A stretch of 64,000 bases of DNA from JACXTP01 sp963789555 (GTDB lineage: Archaea > Thermoplasmatota > Thermoplasmata > Methanomassiliicoccales > UBA472): positions 124,001-188,000 of the forward strand of contig CAWBKY010000003.1 in NCBI GenBank assembly GCA_963789555.1. The letters run 5' to 3'. The translations under genes were made by a program, and so were the position numbers. Shown here piece by piece: positions 18,423-27,338 of the stretch. Positions within the stretch are counted from its first letter, which is position 1. Each line of letters starts with the position of its first letter. The notes under the pieces were generated by a model. The model was not told the origin of the DNA and did not search any database. It was given only the letters and a program-made list of their open reading frames with translations.

Positions 18423-19215
18423 TCAGCTCATTCGTTCTTTGAGCCGGTGCACCGACTGCACCAAGGAGTCTATGGTCTTCGTCTCCAGCACTACGCTCAT
18501 GTCATGTGCCTGGGCGAAGAGCACCATGCCGATGATGTCGATCTCCCCGGTGAAGAGCACCTGATGGTCGCTCTTACCGTCGTAATCATGAAGGTGCATG
18601 TGGGCGAGACAACCTTCGTGCCTCATCAGCACCGCCCTCTCCTTGTAGGCGGTCTTGGCATCGTGCCCGACGTCCCAGGTAAGGCGGAAACCAGGCAAAC
18701 GGACCAGATCATCGAGAACCCTCTCGATGAAGGGAAGGTCGAAGTTGCACACGTTCTCCACGCTCAACTTGACGCCATGCGCGTTCGCCTTGTCCAAAAG
18801 GGCGGAGAAAGCCCCTACCAGGTTGTCACGGAATTGGTCGTAGAACTTATCAAAGATCCACACTCGGTACTTGGGCAGTGTGAAGTATATTCCGGGATTG
18901 ATGTGGAAGTTGAGCAGACGGAGCTCGGCATCGATGGCCCAGTCCCAAAGCATCCATGGAGCGGTCGAGGGTGCCCTGCCTGACTGGGGGGTGGAGGGAA
19001 CCCAGGTCGAAGTCGTCGGGCATATGCATGGTGAAATCGATGCCCAGTTCCGCTGAGAGCCTGCGCACCTGTCCTGCCGAAAGGTTCTGGGGGAAGCAGT
19101 AAGGCATGTTCATGTTCAGCTCGACGAAGTCCAACCCCAGCTCTTGGCACAACAGAGCGTTCTCCTCCATGCTGGAGAGCTCGATGAGGGCGGGCATTCC
19201 CATCTTAGGCCTCAA
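18423..19215 (-). CDS. Xylose isomerase-like TIM-barrel protein (frameshifted)
   Basis: About 264 aa of the sugar-phosphate isomerase/AP endonuclease 2 superfamily. It starts MGMPALIELSSMEENAL, then GLDFVELNMNMPY and IDFTMHMPDDFD. A frameshift near 18950 follows, then LLNFHINPG, VKLSVENVCNFD, LTWDVGHDAKT, HMHLHDYDGKSDH and VVLETKT. The His, Glu and Asp residues at strand ends fit a metal-dependent barrel. Substrate cannot be told: isomerase, epimerase or endonuclease IV-like are all possible. Monocistronic as far as visible. Confidence 0.8.
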
Positions 19216-19535
19216 GGTCCTTATCCTCGGGGCCTCATGTAATCCGATCCCTTTGAAATACCTATCTGCATAAAGTGGACGGTTGTCCGTCCTAACCGCT
19301 CAGATCATTTCTTTTCATGAGGTTCGATGGGAGGGAGGTCCTCTAGGGTGCGAATTATCAACATCGGTCCCAACCAGTTATGTGGTGAGGGTAATCGTTT
19401 CGTAATTCGACCAAAGGGTAGGGCACATCCCAGTCCCGTTTCGATATCGTACCTTCGGAGGGATTTTGTCCACGCCCTATTGGTGGTCCTGAGGAATCAG
19501 CTAATTATTTATCCGACCACGGTCTTCGTGAGCCC
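19216..19535. other. Intergenic region with divergent promoters, no gene seen
   Basis: Separates the TIM-barrel gene (minus) from the dehydratase operon (plus). A TATA box for the latter lies at 19505-19512. A 73-codon open frame (19327-19548) has no recognisable content and runs over that promoter, so I do not accept it. Confidence 0.5.
19505..19512 (+). promoter_or_regulatory. TATA box of the leuCD-type operon
   Basis: TTATTTAT, centred about 27 nt before ATG 19536; leaderless mRNA expected. Confidence 0.6.
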
Positions 19536-20798
19536 ATGGCACCGATGACCTTCGCCCAGAAGGTGCTGGCCCAGGCCAGCGGTGAGCCGGCGGTCGAGCC
19601 GGGACAGATCGTCAATGCCAGGATCGACCTGGCCATGTCCCACGAGAACGCCGCCCTGGTGCTGCGCTCCTTCCGAGAGATCGGAGCCTCCCAGGTCTGG
19701 GACCGGGACAAGATGGTCATCCTCTTCGATCACCGCATACCGGCCAACACCACCAAGGCGGCCGAGAACCACAAGGCCGTCCGCGAGTTCGTTCGGGCCG
19801 AGGGCCTGCCCCATTTCTACGACATGAGGGAGGGCATATGCCACCAGGTGCTGCCAGAGAAAGGCCACGTCCGCCCTGGCATGCTCATCGTCGGTTCCGA
19901 CTCCCACACCACCTCCTATGGCGCCCTGGGCGCCTTCTCCACCGGCATCGGGGCCACGGAGATGGCCTCGGTCTGGGCCACTGGTGAGCTTTGGCTCAAG
20001 GTGCCCCGCACCATCCGCATCCGCTTCGATGGCGACCTTTCCCCAGGGGTGATGTCCAAGGACGTGATCCTCAATGTCATTGGCCAAATGGGTGCGGACG
20101 GCGCCGATTACCGCTGCGTCGAGTACACCGGACCGACCGTGGACGCCATGAGCGTCGCCTCCAGACTGGTGCTGTGCAACATGGCGGTGGAGATGGGGGC
20201 CAAGGCCGGGGTCTGCTTCCCGGACCAGAAGGTGCAGAGGTATCTGGCCGGCCGGACCACGAAAGCCTATGTCCCGGTCGTCTCCGATGCCGATGCACCA
20301 GTGGAACGCACGCTCGAACTGGACGTATCCAAGCTCGGCCCCCAGGTGGCCTGCCCGCACCAGGTCGACAACGTGCGCCCGGTGGAGGAGGTGGAAGGGT
20401 TACCGATAGACCAGGCCCTCATCGGCTCCTGCACCAACGGCCGCATGGAGGACCTCATCGCCGCCGCCTCGTTGCTGAGCGGTCAGACCGTGGCGGAGGG
20501 CGTTCGCCTCATCATCGTGCCCGCCTCGCGGGAGGTCTACCTGGAAGCGATGGAGCGGGGCATACTCGCCTCCTTCGTCAGGGCCGGGGCGCTGGTCCTG
20601 AACCCGGGCTGCGGGCCTTGCCTCGGAGCGCACCAGGGCCTTCTTGCCCCGGGGGAGAGGGCCATCACCACCACCAACCGCAACTTCCGCGGCCGCATGG
20701 GCAGCCCGGAGGCGGAGATCTATCTGGCCAGCCCGCTGACCGTGGCGGCCAGCGCCATCAAGGGCGTGGTAACCGACCCCAGGAGGCTGATGCCATGA
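19536..20798 (+). CDS. leuC: 3-isopropylmalate/homoaconitate dehydratase large subunit
   Basis: 420 aa aconitase-family large subunit binding a [4Fe-4S] cluster. Cluster Cys are in GSCTNGRMEDL (about residue 298) and NPGCGPCLG (about 357 and 360). VGSDSHTTSYGALGAFSTGIG is the substrate and cluster block. It isomerises 2-isopropylmalate (leucine synthesis) or related 2-hydroxy-dicarboxylates such as homocitrate; archaeal paralogs overlap in specificity, so the symbol is provisional. The stop overlaps the small-subunit start in an ATGA, so the two are coupled. Confidence 0.9.
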   Translation: MAPMTFAQKVLAQASGEPAVEPGQIVNARIDLAMSHENAALVLRSFREIGASQVWDRDKMVILFDHRIPANTTKAAENHKAVREFVRAEGLPHFYDMREGICHQVLPEKGHVRPGMLIVGSDSHTTSYGALGAFSTGIGATEMASVWATGELWLKVPRTIRIRFDGDLSPGVMSKDVILNVIGQMGADGADYRCVEYTGPTVDAMSVASRLVLCNMAVEMGAKAGVCFPDQKVQRYLAGRTTKAYVPVVSDADAPVERTLELDVSKLGPQVACPHQVDNVRPVEEVEGLPIDQALIGSCTNGRMEDLIAAASLLSGQTVAEGVRLIIVPASREVYLEAMERGILASFVRAGALVLNPGCGPCLGAHQGLLAPGERAITTTNRNFRGRMGSPEAEIYLASPLTVAASAIKGVVTDPRRLMP

Positions 20799-21289
20799 AG
20801 GGGCGGGTCTGGCGCTATGGCGATCATATCAACACCGACCTGATCATCTCCGGCCGGTATCTGGACGATTATGACCCCAGGCATCTGGCCAGGCATGCCT
20901 TGGAGGACCTGGACCCCGCCTTCAGCCAGGACGTGCGCTATGGCGACATCATCGTGGCCGGGCGCAACTTCGGCTGCGGTTCCAGCCGGGAGCAGGCCCC
21001 GGTGGCATTGAAGACCGCGGGGGTGGCCGCGGTGGTCGCCACCAGCTTCGCCCGCATCTTCTATAGGAACGCCATAAACATCGGGCTTCCGGTCGTGGAG
21101 TGCCCTGAGGCCCATGCCAACTTCCATGCGGGGGAGATCGCTCTGATCAACATCGAGAAAGGCGTCCTAGTGAACGAGAGCACCGGCCGGACCATGAGGT
21201 TCGAGCCCTTGCCCCCCTTCCTGCTCGATATATTGCGGAGCGGTGGTCTGGTCAGCTCCACCCGGAAACGGTTCCAGCCCAAGCCTTGA
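20795..21289 (+). CDS. leuD: 3-isopropylmalate/homoaconitate dehydratase small subunit
   Basis: 164 aa swivelling domain that completes the active site with the large subunit. It has GDHINTDLIISGRYL, the family GRNFGCGSSREQAP motif, and ARIFYRNAINIGLPVVE. The residues after RYL (DDYDP) form the specificity loop; they differ from the common isopropylmalate form, so I cannot choose between leucine, homocitrate and methylmalate chemistry. No other leu or lys pathway genes are in the window. Confidence 0.9.
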   Translation: MKGRVWRYGDHINTDLIISGRYLDDYDPRHLARHALEDLDPAFSQDVRYGDIIVAGRNFGCGSSREQAPVALKTAGVAAVVATSFARIFYRNAINIGLPVVECPEAHANFHAGEIALINIEKGVLVNESTGRTMRFEPLPPFLLDILRSGGLVSSTRKRFQPKP

Positions 21290-21383
21290 GATCAGGTCGC
21301 GACCCATGGTCCAGCGATCCTCCAGGCTAGTTCGAGGTGGCCATGCCAGCATGGCTCAGAAGGCATATCCCACCGTCAAAAGG

Positions 21384-21391
21384 TTTATAAG
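21384..21391 (+). promoter_or_regulatory. TATA box of rpoK-rps2
   Basis: TTTATAAG, with predicted transcription start near 21414. The leader then holds GGTGA at 21424-21428, a few bases before the rpoK ATG, so this operon is SD-led. Confidence 0.55.
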
Positions 21392-21431
21392 GAACCCGCT
21401 AATATGGGGAAACTCCCTACTTGGTGAACGA

Positions 21432-21605
21432 ATGAAATATACCAGATTTGAGAAGGCGCGCATCATCGGTGCTAGGGCACTTCAGATTTCTCTGGGCGCG
21501 CCGGTTATTCTGGATATCCCCGAGGGCATCATCGATCCCATCCAGATCGCCATGATGGAGTTCGAGCGCAAAGTAATCCCGATCACGGTCAAACGCGACG
21601 AATGA
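21432..21605 (+). CDS. rpoK: DNA-directed RNA polymerase subunit K (Rpb6 homolog)
   Basis: 57 aa. KYTRFEKARIIGARALQIS and LGAPVILDIPEG match the conserved core of archaeal RpoK/eukaryotic Rpb6/bacterial omega, which latches the large subunit and helps assembly. Archaeal RpoK is normally this short. ATG 21432 with an SD-like GGTGA; a longer upstream reading lacks support. Followed 10 nt later by rps2, as in the widespread archaeal rpoN-rpoK-eno-rps2 order, although enolase is absent here. Confidence 0.96.
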   Translation: MKYTRFEKARIIGARALQISLGAPVILDIPEGIIDPIQIAMMEFERKVIPITVKRDE

Positions 21606-21615
21606 GGGTATTGAA

Positions 21616-22227
21616 ATGAGTGAAGAGGTCAAGACAGAGCTTCTCGTGCCTGAGGATGTTTACCTGACGTCCGGGGTTCACATCGGTACGCAACAGAAGA
21701 GCGCTGACATGAAGGAGTTCATTTTCAAGGTGCGTTCCGACGGACTGTACGTGTTGGACGTCAAGCAGACGGACAACCGCATCCGCGCCGCTGCCAAGTT
21801 CCTTTCCCGCTACCAGGCCGACAAGATCCTGGTGGTCTCGGCGAGGCAGTACGGGCAGAAGCCGGTGCGCATGTTCTCCAAGACCGTCGGGGCGATGTCC
21901 TTCGAGGACCGCCTCATACCTGGTTGCCTGACCAACCCGAAGTTGCCCCAGTTCATCGAGCCCGATGTGATACTGGTGACCGACCCGGCCGCCGACCAGC
22001 AGGCCGTGGCCGAGGCGTTGAACATCGGCATCCCGATCGTCGCCCTGTGCGACGCCAACAACGAGACCCGCAACGTCGACATGGTCATCCCGACCAACAA
22101 CAAGGGGCGCCGCGCCTTGGCCTGCGTCTACTGGTTGCTGACCCGCGAGGTCCTCAAGGCCCGCGGACAGATCGGTCGCGACGAGGAGTACAAGCTCACC
22201 ATCGACGACTTCGAAGCCTCCCTGTGA
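21616..22227 (+). CDS. rps2: 30S ribosomal protein uS2
   Basis: 203 aa archaeal/eukaryotic-type S2 (eukaryotic Sa/p40). LTSGVHIGTQQKSADMKEFI, VLDVKQTDNRIRAAAKFL, IPGCLTNPKL, EPDVILVTDPAADQQAVAEA and GIPIVALCDANNETRNVD are family blocks. It binds 16S rRNA on the small-subunit back side. Co-transcribed with rpoK; a new promoter for MEMO1 follows the stop. Confidence 0.97.
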   Translation: MSEEVKTELLVPEDVYLTSGVHIGTQQKSADMKEFIFKVRSDGLYVLDVKQTDNRIRAAAKFLSRYQADKILVVSARQYGQKPVRMFSKTVGAMSFEDRLIPGCLTNPKLPQFIEPDVILVTDPAADQQAVAEALNIGIPIVALCDANNETRNVDMVIPTNNKGRRALACVYWLLTREVLKARGQIGRDEEYKLTIDDFEASL

Positions 22228-22241
22228 GCGCTTCGTAAAAC

Positions 22242-22250
22242 CTTTATTAA
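22242..22250 (+). promoter_or_regulatory. TATA box of the MEMO1 gene
   Basis: CTTTATTAA, centred 30 nt upstream of ATG 22276; a leader of only a few bases is expected. Confidence 0.55.
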
Positions 22251-22275
22251 ACACCTTCATCCAATATTTCTACAC

Positions 22276-23094
22276 ATGGTCAGGCAGGCCGCGGTCGCCG
22301 GTCAGTTCTATTCCTCTCGCGGGTCCAGCCTTCGCGCCGAGTTGGAGAGATGCTTCTTATCACCCATCGGACCAGGGAAGCTGCCGCCCCATCCCCACGA
22401 TGGTCCGAGGAAGATCGTGGGTGCCATGGTCCCTCATGCTGGCCTGGTCTACTCCGGTCCGGTGGCCGCGCATGCCTACTGCGCCTTCGCCAAGGACGGT
22501 CTGCCCGAGGTCTTCGTGGTCATCGGCCCGAACCATCACGGCGTCGGCAAGGGGGTGGCCACCAGCGACGAGGACTTCGACACCCCCATGGGCAGGGTCA
22601 AGGTGGACAAGGAGATCGTCTCCAAGTTGAAGGGCGTGGTGGAACTGGACCGGTCCGCCCACGTATATGAGCACTCCATCGAGGTGCAGCTTCCATTCCT
22701 GCAATATCTCGACCCGAACGTCAGCTTCGTGCCCATCGCCATGGCCTTCCAGGATTACGACACGGCGGTCGAGGTGGCGAAGAGCGTCAGGAAGGCCGTG
22801 GAGGGTCGCGACGTGGTGATACTGGCATCCAGCGACATGTCGCACTACGTCACCCCGCACCAGGCCAAGGTAGATGACACCAAGGTCCTGGACAAGGTGC
22901 TCGACCTGGACGCCAAAGGGGTCTACGATGCGGTGCGTAAGTATGACGTGAGCATGTGCGGCTACGGCCCGACCATGGCCATGATATTGGCCAGCGAGGG
23001 CAAGAGCGCCAAGCTGTTAAAGTACGCTAACTCCGGGGACGTCCAGGCCATGGACCGGGTGGTGGCCTACGCTAGCGTCGCCGTTTACCGATGA
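22276..23094 (+). CDS. MEMO1 family protein (AmmeMemoRadiSam protein B)
   Basis: 272 aa. Family blocks: AAVAGQFY at the N-terminus, MVPHAGLVYSGPVAAHAY, VVIGPNHHG, EHSIEVQLPFLQYL and SSDMSHYV. The conserved His residues and Cys (MCGYGP) form the putative active site of this extradiol-dioxygenase-like fold. In many genomes it occurs with AMMECR1 and a radical SAM protein; neither is in the window. Its place after rps2 is common in Euryarchaeota. Function is unsettled. Confidence 0.93.
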   Translation: MVRQAAVAGQFYSSRGSSLRAELERCFLSPIGPGKLPPHPHDGPRKIVGAMVPHAGLVYSGPVAAHAYCAFAKDGLPEVFVVIGPNHHGVGKGVATSDEDFDTPMGRVKVDKEIVSKLKGVVELDRSAHVYEHSIEVQLPFLQYLDPNVSFVPIAMAFQDYDTAVEVAKSVRKAVEGRDVVILASSDMSHYVTPHQAKVDDTKVLDKVLDLDAKGVYDAVRKYDVSMCGYGPTMAMILASEGKSAKLLKYANSGDVQAMDRVVAYASVAVYR

Positions 23095-23175
23095 GCCATC
23101 TTCCAAAGCGATTAAATAAATCACTAGGCAACTATGGGTGTTGAGCCTTACCAAGAGGTAGGGCAAGGTGCTAAC

Positions 23176-24004
23176 ATGGACTATCTAACATGCCCCAACT
23201 GTGGAAGGCAGAACCCTACAGGGGGCTTCGTTCTGTGCGAGCTGCGGGACCCAGATGGGGGCCGCCACCCCTGAGCCGCAGGTCGTTCCACCGGTCCAGA
23301 CGGGACAAGGGAGCGCGGCCAGGCAACAGATCGTCGCGGCCATCCAAGGGAGGACCCAGACCGACGCCCTCTATCCCACCTGGTGGGTGATCCTTCCATT
23401 GCTGGCCTCGGCGGTCTCATTTTTCCTTGGGATATTCTATTGGCCTTTGATGCTGGTGGGATCCATCCTCGGTCTCTTCATCTACGCGTTCCTGGCCTAC
23501 AAGCTGACGGAACGCATCAACAACCACATCCACCGCGAGCTGAGCCTCCGCTACAACCTCATCGTGTACATCAAGGAGATGGCGGCGGAGCAGTATCGGC
23601 AACAGGCGATAGCCCCCCAGGTCGCCGCCATGGAGAGCATCAACCTGGAAGCGTCCTACAAGGAGCAGGAGCACAGCGCCTTAGGGTTCGCGATATTGGC
23701 CTTGATACCGATCGTGAACCTCTACGTCCTGTACGTTTTGACCAAGTTCACCGGCCCTCATGATCAAAGGTGGAACGCCTTCACCCAGAACGCCCAGTAT
23801 TGCTTCCAGCAGATGGGCATGGGCGTGATGGCCCCGAACTGGAGGACCATCCCCGAGCGCTCCTTCCTCATCTACTTCCTGCTGACCATCCTGACCTTGG
23901 GCCTGTTCTTGTTCTACTGGCTCTGGAAGTTGATCGATGACCCCAACGACCATTTCGCCACCCAGTGGCAGTTCGAGGACTCGCTGATGATGCAGCTGAG
24001 ATGA
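23176..24004 (+). CDS. Zinc-ribbon membrane protein, DUF4234-like (frameshifted)
   Basis: About 275 aa. It begins MDYLTCPNCGRQN; after a one-base frameshift near 23228, FCASCGTQMGAA completes a four-Cys zinc ribbon. A Pro/Gln linker follows, then paired membrane segments near 23390-23510, a charged cytosolic loop, LGFAILALIPIVNLYVLYVL, and a last helix pair SFLIYFLLTILTLGLFLFYWLW before FATQWQFEDSLMMQL. The end resembles DUF4234. An SD (AAGGTG at 23165-23170) precedes the ATG. It is a tandem paralog of the next gene. Function unknown. Confidence 0.7.
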
Positions 24005-24101
24005 AACTTTTTATTTTAATTTAATATTTTAATCGATGGGAATAGGATTATTTACTGGATATGTGAATAATTGCACCATCACCTAAGGAGGGGTGAGTAA
24101 G

Positions 24102-24957
24102 ATGGATGGATACAAGACATGTCCTAGCTGTGGTAGACAGAACCCGGCTGATGCGCAATGGTGCAGCAATTGCGGTGCCAATATGGCCGCTGCGGCACCT
24201 GGTCCGACACCGACCCAGGCAGCACCGGCGCCTGGTCCTGCCCCGTCATATGGCAGTGCGAGCAAGCAACAAGTGATCAACGCGATCCAGTCCAGGACCC
24301 AGACCGACGAGATCATGGGTATGTTCTGGGCCTTGTTCCTTTTGATCGCGGTAGTGCTGATGATTCGTCGCGGCATTCCTAGGCGTGATCGGGATCATAC
24401 TGTGGGTGGTAGTCGGCATCCTTGAACTCGTCTTGTTCTACAAGATGTTGAAAAGGAACGAGGCGCACTTCAAGCGCGAGGCAATTCTGAGAACTGCAAT
24501 GGTGAACTACTTCAGAGAGAAAGGCAACGAGACCTTCAAGGCGCAGATGATCGGCGCCCAGTTGGGTACGATGGAGAGCATCAACCAGGAGGCGGCCTTC
24601 AAGGAGAAGGACCACAATGTGATCCTGTTGGTCATACTGATGATCATCCCGATCGTGAACTTCTTCGCCATGCTGTACATCCTGTACATATTGACCAAGG
24701 AGCCCTTCGGACACGATCAGCGCTGGCATGCGTACTCTCAGAACGCCCAGTCCGCCGCGCAACAGCTCGGCATGAACGTCATGACGCCTTCCTGGAAGAC
24801 GTTGAAGGAGAGGAGCTACCTGCTCTATATCCTCTTGACGATCCTGACCTTTGGCATATTCGCCATATACTGGGTGTACGTGCTTGTGACAGACATGAAC
24901 GAGCACATGCAGACCCAGTGGCAGTTCGAGGACGGCCTGATGAGGGAGCTTCACTAA
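24102..24957 (+). CDS. Zinc-ribbon membrane protein, paralog of preceding gene (frameshifted)
   Basis: About 285 aa with the same plan as its upstream neighbour: zinc ribbon (CPSCGRQN and CSNCGANM), Pro/Ala linker, the shared stretch INAIQSRTQTDEIM, membrane segments, TMESINQEAAFKEKDHN, and the C-terminal EHMQTQWQFEDGLM. A frameshift near 24375 lies in the first membrane region. AAGGAGG at 24084-24090 serves ATG 24102. A strong hairpin after the stop ends transcription. The linker differs from its partner, while the C-terminal half is strongly conserved. Confidence 0.7.
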
Positions 24958-24976
24958 ACCTAAAAAAAATTAAAAA

Positions 24977-24996
24977 TGATGGGGTCCGCCCCATCA
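24977..24996. terminator. Bidirectional hairpin terminator
   Basis: Perfect 8-bp stem TGATGGGG/CCCCATCA with loop TCCG between two convergent genes, with T-rich sequence on the far side in both directions (long A run at 24962-24968 seen from the minus strand; TTATTTTCATTTTT on plus). It overlaps the last codon of the minus-strand gene. Confidence 0.6.
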
Positions 24997-25880
24997 AATT
25001 ATTTTCATTTTTCCCAGTACCGGTTCATAGACCAGGCCCTTGTCGAGCAGGGAGTTCGTGATCTCGTCCAGCTCGTCCCTCTCGATGCCCGCCTTGCCAG
25101 CCTCGGACACGATGTCGTCCCACACCGCGCCCTTGCCGGTCTTGTCCAACCTCTGCACGATCCCGAGCACCACCTGTTCCTTGTCGACCGAAGGGCCCTC
25201 CTCCTCGTCCTCGATCTCCTCGGGGATGTCCGAGACATGCTCCGGGACCTCGGGCCCAGCCATCTCTGGCAACAGGAACTTCAGGCGTCCACCACCATGT
25301 TGCGGTAGCGCTGCGTCTCCACCTCGCCGTAATGGTCCAAGGCCTTGACCACGCCATTCGCCAGCGGGAGGCTGTAACCAAGCTTGACGAGCTCCTCCGC
25401 GCTCGGCGGGGACATCTCCAAGGCCTCCTCCACCGCGTTGATGCGGCGCATGGTGGCCTGACAGGTCTCCAGGACCCAGAAGTCACGGGCGGCTATGTCC
25501 ACCACCTGCACCTTCTCCGGCCTGATGGAAACGTACATGGTCCCCTCCTCCGGCGAGTAGGTGCGGCATTTACCCACCACCGCCACGAACTTGGGGGGCT
25601 GCATCTTGGCCAACGCCGCGGTGGCCTCAGGCTGGTATTGTCCCGACGACAGGTAGAAGGTCCCAGTGGGGTCCTGTATCCTCGCCCGCCACAGCGGCTC
25701 CTCCTCCGTGCCGATGTTGTCTATGTCGGTGAGCACGCCCACCAACAGCACGCGGTTGATCATCGCCCCCAAGGGCGTCACCAGGTGGGACGGGGCCTTC
25801 TCGCCCTCCCCCTTGATCTCCAAACGCGATGAGTTGAACTCAGCGGCGAAGACCCTCCAGGCCAGCTCCCTCCCGATCAT
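24994..25880 (-). CDS. RPA-associated OB-fold protein with C-terminal winged helix (frameshifted)
   Basis: Partner of RPA (COG3390 type). The first 199 residues form an OB fold (INRVLLVGVLTDIDNIGTEEEP, WRARIQDPTGTFYLSSGQYQPEA, FVAVVGKCRTYSP). The frame stops at NMVVDA, but a single missing C near 25283 (GCCTGAAG for GCCCTGAAG) would continue as LKFLLPEMAGPE, an acidic linker, and a 60-residue winged-helix-like domain (VVLGIVQRLDKTGKGAVWDDIV). The joined length is about 295 aa. Its ATG overlaps the RPA stop (ATGA), so the two are coupled and likely form a complex. Confidence 0.85.
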
Positions 25881-27211
25881 TGGAATCCCTCCGTCTCGGC
25901 GAGGAGCTCGGCCGCCCTGGCCTGCACGTCCACCCGTATCGGCGAGGCGTCGCTCACGATCATCATCAGGCCGTACTCGTCATTGAGCACGTTGCCGCGC
26001 AGCTCCAGCGGACGCGCCAGCAGCCTCTCTTCCACCAGCTCTCGGATGACCTCGGCGTTCATGGCCTCCTTGGCCTGCCTGACGCATTCGTCCAGGTTCA
26101 TGCCCAGCAATGCCTCCGTTACCGGTCGGCCCATGACCGCCGTCAGCGAGGAGTTGCCGTCGTCCAGCACCGCCTTGACCCTCAGGTCCGGGTAGCCGTC
26201 CACCTTGCCGTGCAACCGGCAGGCGCCCTTCTGCACCACGCGCTTGCACTGAGGGCAGCGCTTGATCAGCCCCGAGCCTTCCTTCACGTCCACGATGGTG
26301 CCGATTATCAACGCGTCCGTGGCGCCACCGACCCTCTCCACGTCCTCGATGGTGCGCGGTTTGGGGCGGGAGGACACCACATCGGGCATGCTGTCCTCGG
26401 ACAGGCGGGCGACGACCGCCCTTTCGCCGAAGTTAAGCTTGGGCACTCCCTTCCAACCCTTGACATAGGCCTTGGAGACCTTGACCACCTCGTTCGGTTT
26501 GAGCTCGAAGTCATGCCAGGCGGAGAATTGCACCTTTCCGGTGTCATCGGCCATCATGCCCAGGAAGACCACTTTGGCGGTCTCCCCCTCGCCGACCTCC
26601 TTCCGCTCCACCGAAAGGACCCTTGCCGTCACCGTGACATTGTTCATACCATCGGCCAGCTGGGCCACCTTCATCGGTTCCCCCGAGCCCATGGCCATCG
26701 GCGCGCTCACGGTCATGTCCGCGACGACCGCGTCCTTGGGCAACGCCTCCACGACCGCCCTGTTGCCTAGGTTCAGGTCCACTCTGCCGTTGTATTCCTT
26801 GGTGTAGCCGTTCCTCACCATGACCACATCGCCGGCCTTGAGGGCTATGCGCTGTGGTTCCCACAAGCTATAGGAGATGCTCCCGGTCTCGTCGGCCATG
26901 ATGCCATAGACCAGCGGTCGCGGTTTCCCGTCCACCTCGATCTCCTTGGGGTTGGCGGTTACGACCTTCACCGCCAGGTCCACGTTCTGCTCCCCTCCCT
27001 TGAGGTCGGCGACCTTGCGGCGGTTGCCCTTTGCCAATGCGTTCGGGTCCCCGCCGAAGTTCTTCACCACGCTGCGCTTCGCTGTGTCCAGCGACACGCG
27101 GTAAACATTGAGGTAGTTGTCCAACTCCTCCTCGATCCTCGACTCATCCACCTTGTTTCCTAGCACCCGGGCTATCTCCTTCACATGGGGTGCGAGCTCT
27201 TCCTTGTTCAT
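25877..27211 (-). CDS. Replication factor A (RPA), single-stranded DNA-binding protein
   Basis: 444 aa euryarchaeal RPA with several OB folds (around residues 60-160, 165-265 and 280-370) and a zinc finger CPQCKRVVQKGACRLHG (CxxC...CxxH). It coats ssDNA in replication and repair. ATG 27211 is chosen over an upstream ATG (27247) because GGCAGGAGGT (27217-27226) is a near-perfect SD for it, and the TATA-like GCATTTAAGC at 27259-27268 predicts transcription starting near 27237. Operon with the RPA-associated gene. Confidence 0.93.
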   Translation of the reverse strand: MNKEELAPHVKEIARVLGNKVDESRIEEELDNYLNVYRVSLDTAKRSVVKNFGGDPNALAKGNRRKVADLKGGEQNVDLAVKVVTANPKEIEVDGKPRPLVYGIMADETGSISYSLWEPQRIALKAGDVVMVRNGYTKEYNGRVDLNLGNRAVVEALPKDAVVADMTVSAPMAMGSGEPMKVAQLADGMNNVTVTARVLSVERKEVGEGETAKVVFLGMMADDTGKVQFSAWHDFELKPNEVVKVSKAYVKGWKGVPKLNFGERAVVARLSEDSMPDVVSSRPKPRTIEDVERVGGATDALIIGTIVDVKEGSGLIKRCPQCKRVVQKGACRLHGKVDGYPDLRVKAVLDDGNSSLTAVMGRPVTEALLGMNLDECVRQAKEAMNAEVIRELVEERLLARPLELRGNVLNDEYGLMMIVSDASPIRVDVQARAAELLAETEGFQ

Positions 27212-27338
27212 GACATACCTCCTGCCTTGCAGCAGAATCGATGCCATATCAGGCTAATGCTTAAATGCATTATTCGGGGGGCCGGCGAAAGTGCCTTCGC
27301 TGATGCCTATAGAAATGAAAAGAAAGTGAGTGGGGGGC

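Noticed and set aside
19327..19548. 73-codon open frame between the TIM-barrel and leuC genes
   Set aside because: No recognisable family, no SD, and it runs across the TATA box and start of leuC.
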